Part shown: positions 63,502 through 64,000 of the stretch, in pieces
Layout: every line of letters starts with the position of its first letter
Position numbering within the stretch: position 1 is the first letter of the stretch
NCBI RefSeq assembly: GCF_030646925.1
Contig: NZ_JAUSKL010000067.1
Location: 1 to 64,000, forward strand
Source of the DNA: Candidatus Binatus sp.
GTDB taxonomy: Bacteria > Desulfobacterota > Binatia > Binatales > Binataceae
Direction: 5' to 3'
Length of the DNA stretch: 64,000 nt
Translations under genes and position numbers: made by a program
The notes under the pieces: model-generated
The model's input: the letters and a program-made list of their open reading frames with translations, nothing else
The model's database searches: none
What the model was told of the DNA's origin: nothing

Positions 63502-64000
63502 CTCGTTCGCGCGAATCCGCCGTCGCGCTCGCGGTAATCGCAATCGCAGTCAGCGCGGCGTGCGCCGGATGCGCCGGGTTGTCCCTCATGAGCCTTGCGC
63601 CAACGGTCGCGGTCGGCGCCGCGCAGATGGTCGGCGCGCAAGTCGCGATGAAGCAATCGAAGGGCGGCATCATCGGCACCGCCGACGAGGCCGAGCGATG
63701 CGACGAACTGCTCCGCACCGCGCCCGGCGTCGAGGAAGTGCGCAAAACGCCCGACGGCCTGATCGAATCGCGGCAGTGGAAAATCGTCGAGCACGAGGGC
63801 AATCCAACGTGGATGCTCGTGCGCACCGGCGATTCATCCGGCGACGCATGGCGGCCAAAACCGGGCATCGCGAAACTGAACTTCAAACCGCCCCTCTACC
63901 AGATGCTGCCGGCGAAGGAGCCGCAGATTCTCGCGTACGCGCCCGCCGACGTCACGAATCCGTCCGACAGCGAGCAACTCAATTCGATGACGGCGGCGTT
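63498..64000 (+). CDS. Lipoprotein-like protein of unknown function (3' end missing)
   Basis: The frame begins with GTG overlapping the methyltransferase stop and stays open to the window edge, giving at least 167 residues. It has a signal with a lipobox-like cysteine (ALAVIAIAVSAACAGCAG) and a soluble part (EEVRKTPDGLIESRQWKIVE, WMLVRTGDSSGDAWRPKPGI). No family was recognised. The C-terminus lies outside the window. Confidence 0.7.
   Translation, partial: MTRSRESAVALAVIAIAVSAACAGCAGLSLMSLAPTVAVGAAQMVGAQVAMKQSKGGIIGTADEAERCDELLRTAPGVEEVRKTPDGLIESRQWKIVEHEGNPTWMLVRTGDSSGDAWRPKPGIAKLNFKPPLYQMLPAKEPQILAYAPADVTNPSDSEQLNSMTAA

Overview
The window is a gene-dense, high-GC stretch from one chromosome, carrying about 60 genes. 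Nearly every base belongs to a gene or to a short intergenic repeat. The gene content points to an uncultured Gram-negative (diderm) bacterium of the Desulfobacterota/Myxococcota/Binatota type. The evidence is TatBC, lipoproteins and an MCE-domain lipoprotein, two DUF507 proteins, a DUF4911 protein, free-standing desulforedoxins, two luciferase-like (F420-type) oxidoreductases and many acyl-CoA enzymes. This placement is inferred from gene content; no rRNA is present to confirm it.

Layout. 1-4415: obg-proB-proA-nadD-rsfS operon (ribosome assembly, proline and NAD synthesis). 4423-11416: minus-strand block with a GlsB-type membrane protein, a CoA ligase with two crotonase-fold enzymes, an amidohydrolase, YgfZ and two tiny desulforedoxins. 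11517-17523: small membrane and secreted proteins, EF-P with an unusual loop, a THUMP methyltransferase, DAHP synthase, a phosphoesterase and a degenerate receiver protein. 17795-20017: groES-groEL with a CIRCE operator and a terminator. 20272-30676: minus-strand housekeeping and accessory genes (CyaY, two DUF507 proteins, a B12/radical SAM protein, PtsP, PHP, cyclophilin, hydrolase, luciferase-like oxidoreductase).

30.8-33.2 kb looks like a small foreign island. Two genes of visibly lower GC lie between inverted copies of a two-hairpin repeat. The 3' half of a tRNA-Arg(CCU) and a parS-like palindrome sit at its right edge. Next comes a glycosyltransferase-87-type membrane gene broken by a one-base frameshift.

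34.5-41.2 kb is an acyl-CoA region. A DUF6285 protein, an APH-type kinase and an acyl-CoA dehydrogenase resemble the levulinate LvaB/LvaA/LvaC module, which rearranges 4-hydroxyacyl-CoA through a phosphorylated intermediate. Beside it is a 1140-residue single-chain biotin-dependent acyl-CoA carboxylase. 41.4-48.8 kb carries a GH29 fucosidase, an FHA-TM-CAP fusion, an HDAC-family deacetylase, TatA/B-TatC and a GH15 glucoamylase-type enzyme. 48.8-64 kb has a pair of overlapping ArsA-like ATPases, hydrolases, an MCE lipoprotein, a TPP enzyme, an AAA+ ATPase, HAD and HxlR proteins, a DUF255 protein, a CAP protein, a methyltransferase and a lipoprotein gene cut by the window edge.

Intergenic gaps repeatedly hold palindromic repeats that start or end in GTCAT/ATGAC; at least seven copies or fragments are visible. 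No CRISPR array, rRNA operon, transposase or integrase was seen.
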